This document shows positions 36,434-45,795 of a stretch of DNA of 64,000 nucleotides, piece after piece. The position numbers and the translations under genes were made by a program. The stretch's first letter is position 1; each line of letters starts with the position of its first letter. Source of the stretch: Pseudoalteromonas sp. XMcav2-N (GTDB taxonomy: Bacteria; Pseudomonadota; Gammaproteobacteria; Enterobacterales; Alteromonadaceae); contig NZ_JAMXSF010000008.1 in the NCBI RefSeq assembly GCF_024124545.1, positions 205,282-269,281 of the forward strand. Reading direction: 5' to 3'. The notes under the pieces are model-generated. The model was not told the origin of the DNA. It did not search any database and saw only the letters and a program-made list of their open reading frames with translations.

Positions 36434-37418
36434 CGTCATCCCGGCCTCCGAGCCGGGAGCTACTCACCAGTTACACAAAAGGTGAGTTCACTCAGATACA
36501 TACAGCCTCATATTACTCTCCTCAGCAGTTGAGCCGTGTTTTGGATGGTTCCCGGCTCGGGGGCCGGGATGACAAAGGGGGCGCAGGCCGGGATGAAGCG
36601 GCATAGCTGACAAAGGGAGCGCTGGTCAGGGAGAGGCGGCACAGCCAGGTTATTTCACTCAGATACATACAGCCTCATACTACTTTCCTTAGCACTTATG
36701 CCGTGCTTTGGGTGGTTCCCGGCTCGCAGGCCGGGATGACAGGGGCGCTGGTCGGGATGACGACTAAAAGGGGCATTCGGCGCAGAGCCGATGAGCCAAA
36801 ACCACAGAATCGAGGAATATTTCCCACCTCCTTGTACGCCAATTACAGCCATTTATTGACCAAAAACCGCTATTCCGTGTCCCCTTTCTCCGTCATCCCG
36901 GCCTCCGAGCCGGGAGCTACTCACCAGCTACACAAAAGGTGAGTTCATTCAGACGCATACAGCCTCATATTACTTTCCTTAGCAGTTGAGCCGTGTTTTG
37001 GATGGTTCCCGGCTCGGGGGCCGGGATGACAAAGGGGGCGCAGGCCGGGATGAAGCGGCATAGCTGACAAAGGGAGCGCTGGTCAGGGAGAGGCGGCACA
37101 GCCAGGTTATTTCACTCTGGCACATACAGCCTCATATTACTTTCCTTAGCAGTTGAGCCGTGTTTTGGATGGTTCCCGGCTCGCAGGCCGGGATGACAGG
37201 GGGGCACTGGCCGGAATGAAGCGGCATAGCTGACAAAGGGAGCGCTGGTCAGGGAGAGGCGGCACAGCCAGGTTATTTCACTCAGATACATACAGCCTCA
37301 TATTACTCTCCTCAGCAGTTGAGCCGTATTTTGGATGGTTCCCGGCTCGCAGGCCGGGATGACAGGGGCACTGGCCGGAATGAAGCGGCATAGCTAACAA
37401 AGGGGCCGGGATGAGGCG
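36433..37418. repeat. REP-like palindrome array I (about 167-bp tandem units)
   Basis: Five copies of the palindrome GGTTCCCGGCTCGnnGGCCGGGATGAC start at 36547, 36714, 37004, 37171 and 37337. Two inverted copies (CGTCATCCCGGCCTCCGAGCCGGGA) lie at about 36433 and 36891. Spacing of 166-167 bp between most copies shows larger tandem units containing AGCTGACAAAGGGAGCGCTG and CATACAGCCTCATATTACT. A block of about 225 bases at 36433-36655 is repeated almost exactly at 36891-37115. Open frames inside are by-products of the repeat. The array occupies the divergent gap between the MBL-fold gene and the CadC-like gene. Confidence 0.9.
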
Positions 37419-37578
37419 GCACAGCAAAAAAGCGTTACTCAGTCGTATACCTCATCACATAACTGTCTGCTGCAAAACAATGTCACAAATTACAGGCCAG
37501 CGTCTGCTGCTGTACACCTCGACAGTGATGGCATTGCACCGTACACTCAATGCCGGATTCAGGCAGTAGCGAGTTGCA

Positions 37579-39675
37579 ATGACACAGACACGATTCTTTA
37601 TAAACGCGTATGAAATTGATTTGTCGCGCTCTGTGGTGATCCTGGATAGCCAGCAAACCCATGTAGAACCAAAAGTGTTGCAGGTCTTGCTGCTACTCGC
37701 ACAACGTCAGCGTGAGCATGGCGAACAGGTGGTCACCCATCAGGAGATAATGAGTCAGGTCTGGCAAGGTGCTGAAGTGGTGCCCAACGCCCTGCAACGC
37801 TGCATTGCCATTTTGCGCAAAGTACTGGGAGACGATGCCAAAAACCCCACCATTATCGCCACCCATCCAAAAATAGGGTATCGCCTGATTGCTCCAGTGC
37901 GCTGGCCGGAGCCCTCGATTGAGCCGGCAACCAGAATAACTAATAACCCATATTTTAAAGCATCAACACTGGTAGTAAGCACTCTCTTACTATTTTCTTT
38001 ATTGTATCTGCTCTGGCCCGATAATCGACGCCCTGAATACACTCGCCTGACCCCAGTAACCCACACGGATGCTCATGAATCGCATGTTATTTTTAGTCCC
38101 GATGGCGACTATCTGATCTTTAATCGCTATGCCGGTAGTTGCAGTAACCACCTGTGGGCCAGACATATTAGCAGTCACAAAGAGTATCAGCTCAGTCACA
38201 CACCCGGACAATTTGGTGCTGCGAGTTTTACCCCCGACGGTCGAGAGCTGGTATTTGCCGCCAAAGCAGATTGCAACCTGGAGCGCGATAAGGTCGACAC
38301 CCAGCCCTGCTGGACGCTGGCTTCACTGGACTTTGCGCAGGCACTTGGTCAGCCGCAATCCATTAAATCACGTTATCTGTGCAACCATACTCAACCTCAT
38401 TTTCCCAGAGCACTGCCCAATCACGTTTACGCCTTCTTACAACACGAAGCGGGTCAAAGTCAGGTGGTTCAGTACAACGACTTAACTAAGAGTATCAATA
38501 CCTTATTCTCCACCAAAAACGAACACCTTTACCACTTTGATTATCATGCGCCCAGTCAGCGCTTTGCCTTGCTAAGCCAGGACAAACAGCTCAATCACAT
38601 ACTGAGGATTGTGGATAAAGAGGCGCAGATCTTACACCGCAATCAAATCACTCTGCTGCCACATATGGACCCTAACACCTATTTGCCGGGTCGGTTTACA
38701 CCCGACGGTAACACTTTGCTGGCAGTCAGCAACGGTCAGCTGTACACCCTGAGCCTCGGGGGTAAGGTAAGCAAGATCTCGACTCCGGCCAGTCATCTTC
38801 TCTTTGCAGACAAACATCCAATTGATCACACTCTGGCAGCCATTCACGGTGGTAAAGACATCGATATTGCGCACCTGCTGCTTAGCAACTCCCCTTCAGC
38901 CGACACAGCGGCAGGCATAAGCCACGAATTAAACGCCCGTGCCCTGCCCTATACCAGCCTGTCGCGCACACAGGCACAGGAGCGACAGGCACACTTTTCA
39001 CCCGACGGCCAGCACATTGCTTTTGTGTCCAATCGTAACGGTACTGATCAACTCTGGGTTTGGCAGAGCAATAAGGCAACTGCGCTGAGCGATGCCAGTG
39101 TAACGCATCCAATCCACGGGTTTGTGTGGTCACCTGATGCAAAACAATTGCTCTGGGCACAGGGTGGCACACTTTATATCTCGGATTTGTCTGGCCGACA
39201 GCAGAGCCTGAGTACAACCTTACCGATTCATTCCGTTCAGACATGGGGTAACCAGGAGCACTTGCTGGTACTGATCAACGACCCCGTGCCCGGCGGTTTG
39301 TATCTATATGATTTAGTAAGTAACCAGCTGAAAAAATTGGGGGTAAACGGCGTACACCGCGCATGGCAGGCTAATAAGCAGGTCTACTACAGTGACGCTC
39401 TGGGTAAAGTAAAACGCTTCACACTAGGTGAAAACCCTGCTCACGCCACAGCGCTTTCATCTCTGAATGGGCGCGCAATGGTGATCAAAGGCGGGCATAT
39501 CTTCAGCGTTGACCAGAGTAGCCTGACGCTGAACCAGTTCGACTTAAACGGCACTCTGATTAAACCACTTCGTACACTCAAACCCACCGCCTGGAAAATA
39601 AGTGACGTGCATCAGGACCAGCTGTTGCTGGAGCAGTTTATTGGTATAGACCAGGAGCTGATTCTCATAGAGTAA
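37579..39675 (+). CDS. CadC/ToxR-type membrane transcription regulator with TolB-like beta-propeller
   Basis: 698 residues. N-terminal OmpR-type winged helix (LSRSVVILDSQQTHVEPKVL, then NALQRCIAILRKVLGDD and IATHPKIGYRLIAPV), a single TM at about 133-153 (ASTLVVSTLLLFSLLYLLW), and a periplasmic part with PD40/TolB-like repeats marked by FSPDGDYLIF, FTPDGRELVF, FTPDGNTLLAV and FSPDGQHIAFVSNRNG. It would bind DNA while its propeller senses a periplasmic signal, without phosphorylation. Preceded by the repeat array and followed by a terminator; it is probably monocistronic. Target genes unknown. Confidence 0.88.
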   Translation: MTQTRFFINAYEIDLSRSVVILDSQQTHVEPKVLQVLLLLAQRQREHGEQVVTHQEIMSQVWQGAEVVPNALQRCIAILRKVLGDDAKNPTIIATHPKIGYRLIAPVRWPEPSIEPATRITNNPYFKASTLVVSTLLLFSLLYLLWPDNRRPEYTRLTPVTHTDAHESHVIFSPDGDYLIFNRYAGSCSNHLWARHISSHKEYQLSHTPGQFGAASFTPDGRELVFAAKADCNLERDKVDTQPCWTLASLDFAQALGQPQSIKSRYLCNHTQPHFPRALPNHVYAFLQHEAGQSQVVQYNDLTKSINTLFSTKNEHLYHFDYHAPSQRFALLSQDKQLNHILRIVDKEAQILHRNQITLLPHMDPNTYLPGRFTPDGNTLLAVSNGQLYTLSLGGKVSKISTPASHLLFADKHPIDHTLAAIHGGKDIDIAHLLLSNSPSADTAAGISHELNARALPYTSLSRTQAQERQAHFSPDGQHIAFVSNRNGTDQLWVWQSNKATALSDASVTHPIHGFVWSPDAKQLLWAQGGTLYISDLSGRQQSLSTTLPIHSVQTWGNQEHLLVLINDPVPGGLYLYDLVSNQLKKLGVNGVHRAWQANKQVYYSDALGKVKRFTLGENPAHATALSSLNGRAMVIKGGHIFSVDQSSLTLNQFDLNGTLIKPLRTLKPTAWKISDVHQDQLLLEQFIGIDQELILIE

Positions 39676-39690
39676 CGTTTTTAAGGATCA

Positions 39691-39718
39691 AAAAAGGCAT
39701 ACCTGTCAGCATGCCTTT
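39691..39718. terminator. Bidirectional terminator between CadC-like and secreted-protein genes
   Basis: AAAGGCAT and ATGCCTTT pair around a 10-nt loop. The minus strand continues into TTTTTTGATCC, so it best terminates the secreted-protein gene at 39766-40248; it may also stop the convergent plus-strand gene. Confidence 0.75.
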
Positions 39719-39765
39719 GCTGGCTCATAACGCGTGAATAACCGTGCAAAACTCAGCGAAATAGA

Positions 39766-40248
39766 TTATCTGTAGCTATAAACAACGTGTGTAAAGCCAC
39801 CTACTGGTGCCGAGTACTGACGACTTCCCATAGGGTAATAACACTTGCCATGATCCTTCACATAGTAACCCATGATCACTCTTGACCCATCCAGCTTCGG
39901 TGAATTGGGTGAACATGCAGAATGTCCGGCACTGAACAACTGAACGCCTCTGATCAAATCAAGCGTTCTGAAGTACTTTTTACCATCTTCAACCAGCACA
40001 TGATAATCTGGTGCGACATAGCTTTTGCTATGCCAGCCAACATGACAGATTTCTGCATTGCGATAGAAAGTCCCAAACAAGCCGTTCTGGTCCTTACACA
40101 GGCCAACTTCCGACCCGATCCCACCAAACATGACAACATGGTTATAGTAATTGTATTTGTAGTAATCGGCTTTGCTCACAAAGCCCGCACTGGCAGCACC
40201 ACTCACAGATAATAACGCCGCAGTCAAAAAAAGTGATTTAAGTTTCAT
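39766..40248 (-). CDS. Small secreted protein with internal duplication, possibly DM9-like
   Basis: 160 residues with a Sec signal (LSVSGAASAG, cleavage about residue 21). I do not recognise the gene by name. The mature part contains two similar segments: FGTFYRNAEICHVGWHSKSY followed by AP and DYHVLV (59-86), and MGYYVKDHGKCYYPMGSRQY followed by SAP and FTHVVY (126-157). The shared pattern is G-[TY]-[FY]-x-[RK]-x-x-x-x-C-[HY]-x-x-x-S-x-x-Y-x-AP-HV-[LV], which recalls DM9-type lectin repeats. Five cysteines, two of them in the repeats. Rich in Tyr and aromatic residues. Its own terminator suggests a single-gene unit. The DM9 resemblance is inference. Confidence 0.7.
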   Translation of the reverse strand: MKLKSLFLTAALLSVSGAASAGFVSKADYYKYNYYNHVVMFGGIGSEVGLCKDQNGLFGTFYRNAEICHVGWHSKSYVAPDYHVLVEDGKKYFRTLDLIRGVQLFSAGHSACSPNSPKLDGSRVIMGYYVKDHGKCYYPMGSRQYSAPVGGFTHVVYSYR

Positions 40249-40458
40249 GTTTTTTCCCTGTTGATTGTTTTATCGTTTTAAATGCACTCAGACAGGTACA
40301 GCGCGGATTAAACGTGCACTAGGTTGGCCTGAACACATGCAACTAATGTATCCATCAATTACAGGGCATGTTACTCCCCAGGCGGGGAAGAACCATCACC
40401 ATATTGGGGGGTGACAATAAGTTAAGGGGTGGGAAAACTGTGGGCTTGGACTGAATGG

Positions 40459-40490
40459 AATAAAGGGATCAGTCGACTGACCCCTTTATT
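40459..40490 (-). terminator. Near-perfect inverted repeat at the end of the His-rich TonB receptor gene
   Basis: AATAAAGGGATCAGTC abuts GACTGACCCCTTTATT (16 pairs, one mismatch; the centre pairs to form a short loop). It lies 3 bases past the receptor stop on the minus strand, and the final TTTATTCC provides a modest T-tract. Confidence 0.6.
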
Positions 40491-40493
40491 CAG

Positions 40494-42602
40494 TTAATGA
40501 CCAAACTTAATACGCACACCGGCATTGACAATAAAACCATCGTTGCGCGACCAGATATCCGTCGTCCACTGACCACTGACTGCCTGCTGTGGTAACAACA
40601 GCGGATGCTCGTCGGTTTGTTTTACATCCAGCAGGTTTTCAAAGTTAATAAACCAGCTGTAACGCCCGGTGGTGATCTCCCCCATCAGGCCCAGGTGCCA
40701 GTATGGGTCGGACTCAGTGACAAACGGGTTAGCATTCAGGCGCTGCGGCCCGGTGTAGTAGGCTTCGAAGCCAGCGCGGAAGTTACCGTGCTGCTCCCAC
40801 ATGGCCACAAATCCGGCCGAGTGTTTGGGCGTTAGCGCAATCTCTGTACGCGTCTGACCATCCACACTTTGGGTTGCATCCAGGTATAAATAACTGGCAG
40901 TCAGTTTTACGTCTCGCCAGTAATAACGCAGTAGCACTTCTGAGCCACGGATCTGGCTCTCGCCCAGCGCATTGATCAGCCGTACCTGGGTCGGCGGCGT
41001 GCCATCCGATGTTGGCACCACCTCCAGCTCGGTTACGTTATCCACGTTCGAGCCAAACAGGGTCAGACTGGTTTCAACCGAATCAAACGTGTAGGTAAAG
41101 TCCAGCGAGGCCGTTTCGGCTTCCTCTGCCTGCAACTCACCTATCGGTGCTAAGCGCGATAAGCCCGCCGCTTCGATGTCTTCCACAAAAGGCGTTGGTG
41201 CAAAATAGCCCTGTGCATAGGAGCCGCGTACCGTCAGCTCGCCCGGACGATACAACAAGGTCACTCGCGGACTGAACTGAGTACCATATTCATTGTGATC
41301 ATCCACCCGGGCACTCACCGAGGCGGTCAATGTATCGCTCAGGGTGTGATCCAGCTGCGCAAACAGGCCTGGCACTTCATAGCGATAATCAAAGCTCGGA
41401 AACGTCTCGGACTCAAACACATCCGACTGATAGGCCATGCCCACTAGCCAGTCGGTTTTGTCGTTATACCCACTGATACTGGTTTCAAACAAATAGCTTT
41501 CGTGCTTGTCTTCTTCCAGTACCAGACCAAAGCCGTGCTCATGGTTTTGTATCATGGCCGATGAGCGTGCATGCAACGTCAGCGTGTCGGACATCGGCTG
41601 GCTATACACAAACCCACCATCGAGACGCTCTGAGTCCTGCGTTTGTACATACGGGTTGCCATCCGCCATGGTAAAGCCGCGCTTGGTTCCCCCGTTGCGC
41701 TGCTCTGTCATGGCTCCGGCCGTGACATACAGAGTTTCACCCAGCTCTCCTTCCCAGAACAAACGCGGCCGTGCAGTGTAGCGCTCATACCCGGCCAAAT
41801 CGAACCAGCCATCGTTGTCTATGTCTTCGGACTTCTGATGGTGTGCACCCAGCGTTAGCGAGCCTTTCAGGTCATCAGTCAGCGGGCTTTCAATGTAAGA
41901 CGTCAGGTCCTGACCATCGCGGGTAGTCAGATTCAACAGCATCTCGCCCCTGAATTCGTCGCCCGGCTTACGGGAGATCAGGTTGATCACCCCGCCAAGT
42001 GCTGAGCCACCATATAAAGACGACGCCGAGCCTTTGATGATCTCAACCCGGCCCAGATCCGTTGGTGGAATTTGTAACAGGCCAATCGATGCTGCCTGAT
42101 TACCATACAGCGGCAAACCATCGGCCAGCAGCTGAGTATAACGACCATACAAACCCTGCAATCGAATATTGGCGCTGCCCAATGCTGGCGAGGTAGTTTG
42201 CATACGCACACCGCCGGTTTCGGCCACCAGCATGGAGATGTTACCCGGACGCATCGCTGCCTTTTCTTCGATTTCTTCGCGGTTGATCAGCTCCACCCGC
42301 ACCGGCTGCTCATCGGCAATCCGGCCAGAGCGCGTCGCCTGGATAACGATCTTTTCCATTTCATGGCCGTGGCCGTGCTCATCATGGTGCTCACCTTCTG
42401 CGTGTGCATCATGGTCTCCGTCTTCATGCCCTTTTTCTTCAGCATGGGACTCATGTTCATGATGCTCAGGCCCTGGCGCAACCAGCGCAGCACTCACAGC
42501 AGTGGCCAGCGGACTCAGCGGCGCGGCCACACTCACCGACATCCCCAGCGATAAACAACTTAATGACAAAACCAAACCGGCAGAACGAAACGTATCAGAC
42601 AT
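40494..42602 (-). CDS. TonB-dependent receptor with histidine-rich N-terminus (probable metal receptor)
   Basis: 702 residues. After the signal (to about 27) comes a stretch, residues 47-81, made almost only of His, Glu, Asp and Gly (GPEHHEHESHAEEKGHEDG and further). Plug motifs follow: EKIVIQATRSGR (TonB-box-like), VRVELINREEIEEKAAM, SANIRLQGLYGRYTQLLADG and VEIIKGSASSLYGGSALGG. The barrel ends in NAGVRIKFGH. Such His-rich segments usually bind Zn, Ni or Cu, as in ZnuD-like and related receptors. It is divergent (76-base gap) from a MerR-family regulator with metal-type cysteines. The transported metal or metal chelate cannot be specified. Confidence 0.88.
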   Translation of the reverse strand: MSDTFRSAGLVLSLSCLSLGMSVSVAAPLSPLATAVSAALVAPGPEHHEHESHAEEKGHEDGDHDAHAEGEHHDEHGHGHEMEKIVIQATRSGRIADEQPVRVELINREEIEEKAAMRPGNISMLVAETGGVRMQTTSPALGSANIRLQGLYGRYTQLLADGLPLYGNQAASIGLLQIPPTDLGRVEIIKGSASSLYGGSALGGVINLISRKPGDEFRGEMLLNLTTRDGQDLTSYIESPLTDDLKGSLTLGAHHQKSEDIDNDGWFDLAGYERYTARPRLFWEGELGETLYVTAGAMTEQRNGGTKRGFTMADGNPYVQTQDSERLDGGFVYSQPMSDTLTLHARSSAMIQNHEHGFGLVLEEDKHESYLFETSISGYNDKTDWLVGMAYQSDVFESETFPSFDYRYEVPGLFAQLDHTLSDTLTASVSARVDDHNEYGTQFSPRVTLLYRPGELTVRGSYAQGYFAPTPFVEDIEAAGLSRLAPIGELQAEEAETASLDFTYTFDSVETSLTLFGSNVDNVTELEVVPTSDGTPPTQVRLINALGESQIRGSEVLLRYYWRDVKLTASYLYLDATQSVDGQTRTEIALTPKHSAGFVAMWEQHGNFRAGFEAYYTGPQRLNANPFVTESDPYWHLGLMGEITTGRYSWFINFENLLDVKQTDEHPLLLPQQAVSGQWTTDIWSRNDGFIVNAGVRIKFGH

Positions 42603-42678
42603 AACTATTTACTTGACCCTCAGGACGGGAATAAATGATACTGCCGATGCTAAAGGTTACAGCGACTGGAAGGTCAAT

Positions 42679-43068
42679 ATGAAAATAAGCGAACTTGCGA
42701 CGAAATCCCAGATAAATGCGAAAACCATCCGCTATTATGAACAAGTTGGTTTAATCAGCGCACCACAACGCGCCAGCAACGGCTACCGCCACTACCAACC
42801 GGGCGACGTAGACACCCTGATCTTTATCCGCCGCTGCCGCGAGCTCAACATCCCGCTGGACGACATCAAACGCCTGGTAGAAGTACAAGCCGACCCCAAC
42901 GCCTCCTGCGCCGTGGTCGATAAAATCATCGCCGAACAACTCAAGCAGGTACAACGCGCCCAGCGCGAACTCGCACTACTAGAACAATCCCTGCAAACCC
43001 TCGCCTCATGCAGTGGTGAGCAGGTTGACCAGTGCACCATTTTGCATAAGTTGAAGGCGCGGGAATAA
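42679..43068 (+). CDS. MerR-family metal-type regulator (ZntR/CadR/PbrR-like)
   Basis: 129 residues from the ATG at 42679; an in-frame earlier start at 42502 would extend into the divergent receptor gene and adds no domain. N-terminal MerR helix-turn-helix (MKISELATKSQINAKTIRYYEQVGLI), RRCRELNIPLDDIKRLVE, a dimerisation helix with C78 before it (ASCAVVDK), and a C-terminal loop LASCSGEQVDQCTILHKLKA with two Cys. This arrangement is like ZntR, CadR and PbrR, which sense Zn, Cd or Pb, rather than CueR. A TTGACC to GATACT pair with an 18-bp spacer (42613-42642) is a candidate promoter. It probably regulates the divergent His-rich receptor. Confidence 0.85.
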   Translation: MKISELATKSQINAKTIRYYEQVGLISAPQRASNGYRHYQPGDVDTLIFIRRCRELNIPLDDIKRLVEVQADPNASCAVVDKIIAEQLKQVQRAQRELALLEQSLQTLASCSGEQVDQCTILHKLKARE

Positions 43069-43137
43069 GCTGAAATATAACAGAAAGTGTTATAACCTAA
43101 AGTTATACACGCCTGATAAAATAAGAAAAACCTATTG

Positions 43138-44322
43138 ATGCCACGACTTTCGACTTGCCTGCTGCTCGGCCTATTTTGCCTGCTAACGACACAACCACTA
43201 TTTGCGCAGTTCAGTATTGACCACACTGAAAATACACTTATTCTGCCGTTGGCACACCCGGTTGGCACGCATTATATGCATTTTGAGGACTCAAACCGTC
43301 ACAGCCACAGGACACAACCAAACGCGCCCAGGCAACTTGGTGTGCGATTTTTTTACCCTACCAAGCTAACCGCCAGCCCCCGGAGATTACCGCTGTTAGA
43401 CAATCAGTTTTCGCGCTCGCACAGGCTGATTTATGATACAGACGCAGATATGACACATATCGCTCCGCTGAGCGCAATGACATGGAACATTGCCGCAGAG
43501 AATGAAATACATCTGTCACACGACGCTTTACCCCTGATCATTTTTTCCCACGGTTATTACCTGAATCCCGAGTTGTTTACCATCATGGCTGCACATATCG
43601 CCAGCCAGGGATACCTGGTCGCTTCCATCAATCACAGTTTTGGCTCGGATTATTATCAGCCGCCCAATTCAAAAGCGATAAAAACAACAGAGCTGCCATC
43701 AGATGATCTGGGCATTGATTTACCCATGTGGTCTGCAGATCAGCGGTTTGTACTGACTAAAATAAAACAAATGGATCACGACCCGCAAAGCCCGTTTTTC
43801 AATACACTCAATGGCCAGGTAGGTATTCTGGGTCATTCTTACGGTGGTGCAGCGGCGTTTTATACCGCGGCAAAAACCCCCGAAGTAACGGCTATTGTTA
43901 ATATGGATGGCACTGTATTTGGCTGGCAAGATATCACCATCGCACAACCTTTTATGTACGTGCAGGCAGACGAAGAATACTTTAGCGAAATCTTTATCAA
44001 CGTACACAACAAAGGTTATTTAGCGTTGTTTGAATCGCTCAATCACGTCAGTTTTTCTGACATTGTGGTACTAAAAGACTGGCTAAAAAGCGGGCTGAGA
44101 GAGACACCTCAAGTTAACGCTATCCTGGACGTTGCCAGGCTAAATGCCGCTTTTTTTGAGCACCACTTTCATCACACCGAATCCACGTTTGTGCCAGCAA
44201 TCAAAAGCACCACCCCATTTTCCTTCAAACTCTCTGACTGCAACCCCAAACATAACGACTCAGAAACGCCATTGCGCTGCCTGATGCATCGAATTAAGCA
44301 CTGGAAACAACAGTTATTTTAG
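43138..44322 (+). CDS. Secreted alpha/beta-hydrolase of the PAF-acetylhydrolase-like group
   Basis: 394 residues with a signal peptide (LLLGLFCLLTTQPLFAQ). Fold landmarks: LPLIIFSHGYYLNPELFTIM (oxyanion region), HIASQGYLVASINHSFGSDYY, nucleophile elbow GILGHSYGGAAAFY with Ser in GHSYGG, Asp candidates in AIVNMDGTVFG, and a late His in SLNHVSFSDI. This order resembles platelet-activating-factor acetylhydrolase and similar lipases. ATG at 43138 (a TTG one codon earlier gives no advantage). Monocistronic between MerR and a convergent binding-protein gene. Substrate unknown. Confidence 0.8.
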   Translation: MPRLSTCLLLGLFCLLTTQPLFAQFSIDHTENTLILPLAHPVGTHYMHFEDSNRHSHRTQPNAPRQLGVRFFYPTKLTASPRRLPLLDNQFSRSHRLIYDTDADMTHIAPLSAMTWNIAAENEIHLSHDALPLIIFSHGYYLNPELFTIMAAHIASQGYLVASINHSFGSDYYQPPNSKAIKTTELPSDDLGIDLPMWSADQRFVLTKIKQMDHDPQSPFFNTLNGQVGILGHSYGGAAAFYTAAKTPEVTAIVNMDGTVFGWQDITIAQPFMYVQADEEYFSEIFINVHNKGYLALFESLNHVSFSDIVVLKDWLKSGLRETPQVNAILDVARLNAAFFEHHFHHTESTFVPAIKSTTPFSFKLSDCNPKHNDSETPLRCLMHRIKHWKQQLF

Positions 44323-44350
44323 TTTGGAGGGGAAACGAACAGGTGCATGT

Positions 44351-45160
44351 TTAGCGCGTCGGGGGCGCTTTTTCAACATCTTCACGTACCATAGCGTCAA
44401 TCATACTGGCTATGGTGCCATCATTTACCATGCCAGCAAGCATACGTTCGATCTCCTCATGCCGTTCGAGCAGCTTAGACGCACGCGATACAGCCAGATA
44501 ACCTTGTGTGCCTTTAAAGTAAAATGGTGCCTTGTGGATATATTGGCCTAGATTGTGGGTTTTTAAATAATGATCAGAGCGCACATCCACACTCAGTGCA
44601 GCGTCAATACGCTTTTTCATCAGCAGGCTAAATAGCTTGTCTGTATCTACCGCTGCGAATTTTGTGAGACCGGTATCTTCATCGAATTGGGGGTCATTTT
44701 TATGGCCCAGTGTCACGCCGAGAATATAGCGCTCGAGATCCTGATAGGCGTTGATGCTAACCTCGCTCCCCTTCAGGGTATAGAACACTTTATTCGCAGT
44801 GTAATAACTAGGTTCCAGATACTGCATATAGACTTCACGGTCTTTGAGCTTTTGCAAGGAGCCCAGCATATCTAGTTCACCGATCTCCATCATTCGCAGA
44901 CAACGCTTAAACGGGCAGCGAACCAGCTCAAGGTCGAGGTTAAGAGCGTCTGCCAGATGTCGGATTATATCAACATCGATACCACTGATTCGTGTTTGCT
45001 CAACAATGACAAATGGTGGCCAGGGGTCTACGCCAAAGCGCAGCATTTTACTTTGAGCAACAGGAGAAAAAGCCGAACTCACTAAGAGACATAAAAACCA
45101 GACGTTTACATTCCAGCACGTCTTAAAAATGCGTTTTATCACGGACACCACACTGTGCAT
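44351..45160 (-). CDS. Family-3 extracellular solute-binding protein
   Basis: 269 residues. A hydrophobic signal segment (VWFLCLLVSSAFSPVAQS), then the SBP_bac_3 core: LRFGVDPWPPFVI, SGIDVDIIRHLADALNLDLEL, ELDMLGSLQKLKDREVYMQY, LGVTLGHKNDPQFDED, DTDKLFSLLMKKRIDAALS. Such proteins bind amino acids for ABC importers or act as sensor-like receptors. No transporter permease or ATPase is next to it, so a stand-alone signalling or orphan role is possible. The family fold is clear; the ligand is not. Confidence 0.85.
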   Translation of the reverse strand: MHSVVSVIKRIFKTCWNVNVWFLCLLVSSAFSPVAQSKMLRFGVDPWPPFVIVEQTRISGIDVDIIRHLADALNLDLELVRCPFKRCLRMMEIGELDMLGSLQKLKDREVYMQYLEPSYYTANKVFYTLKGSEVSINAYQDLERYILGVTLGHKNDPQFDEDTGLTKFAAVDTDKLFSLLMKKRIDAALSVDVRSDHYLKTHNLGQYIHKAPFYFKGTQGYLAVSRASKLLERHEEIERMLAGMVNDGTIASMIDAMVREDVEKAPPTR

Positions 45161-45410
45161 TTGCGGTACAAATTTTCGAAAAGACGTGCTGCATACATCC
45201 CCCTTAACCCGGTTTAGTATAATGTAACTATAGCAGCCATCAAAACCACAACACCTGACTTGCCTGAAGTTTATTTAAAAACATAACGCATTGATATTTA
45301 AGCATAATAAAATCAACATGCAAAGTTCACTGCTGTACAATATGCCATTAAGTAACAACGAATTTCGCAACGTATGCGTCTGCCACAGACAGTACAACCC
45401 ACGCCCAGAC

Positions 45411-45707
45411 CTAAGACTGAGACACATCACTCAGCGGTATCATCACTAATTTTTCCGTCGCACACTCATCTCGTAGTTGCTTCAGTGGCGCATACTCCGC
45501 TGAATTTAGCCACTTTTCAACAGCAGCTTGTGAGGGCCATTGTTGAATAACGCAAACATCGGCAACCACTTGCCCTTCAATTGGGTCGGGTGATTTATTC
45601 ACCGCGAGGGTTTTTCCTCCGTAAACCTGCACTGTTTCACCGACACTGTTTGCGTATAACTGAAATGCTGCGGGATCTTTTATGATGAACTGAATATATA
45701 GATACAT
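45411..45707 (-). CDS. DUF1330 family protein
   Basis: 98 residues matching the dimeric alpha/beta-barrel DUF1330 fold: YIQFIIKDPAAFQLYANSV, then VYGGKTLAVNKSPDPIEGQ and VVADVCVIQQWPSQAAVEKW, with LNSAEYAPLKQLR near the end. Molecular function of the family is unknown. It lies upstream of the SDR gene in the transcription direction opposite to that of no other clear operon partner. Expression signals are not visible. Confidence 0.85.
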   Translation of the reverse strand: MYLYIQFIIKDPAAFQLYANSVGETVQVYGGKTLAVNKSPDPIEGQVVADVCVIQQWPSQAAVEKWLNSAEYAPLKQLRDECATEKLVMIPLSDVSQS

Positions 45708-45795
45708 GTCTTCTCTCCGGGCGGATATCGTTTTTATAATGGGTACTCTATTTTATCAACTGGTGCCGCCGTCATGTAGCAGCACCGAAACCGAT

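Noticed and set aside
36421..36606. Short open frames inside the repeat arrays (also near 52500-53435)
   Set aside because: They are composed of palindromic repeat units, run on several frames, and lack ribosome sites; the periodicity, not coding, explains them.
42502..42678. Longer start of the MerR gene from 42502
   Set aside because: It would run into the divergent receptor gene; the MerR domain begins at 42679.
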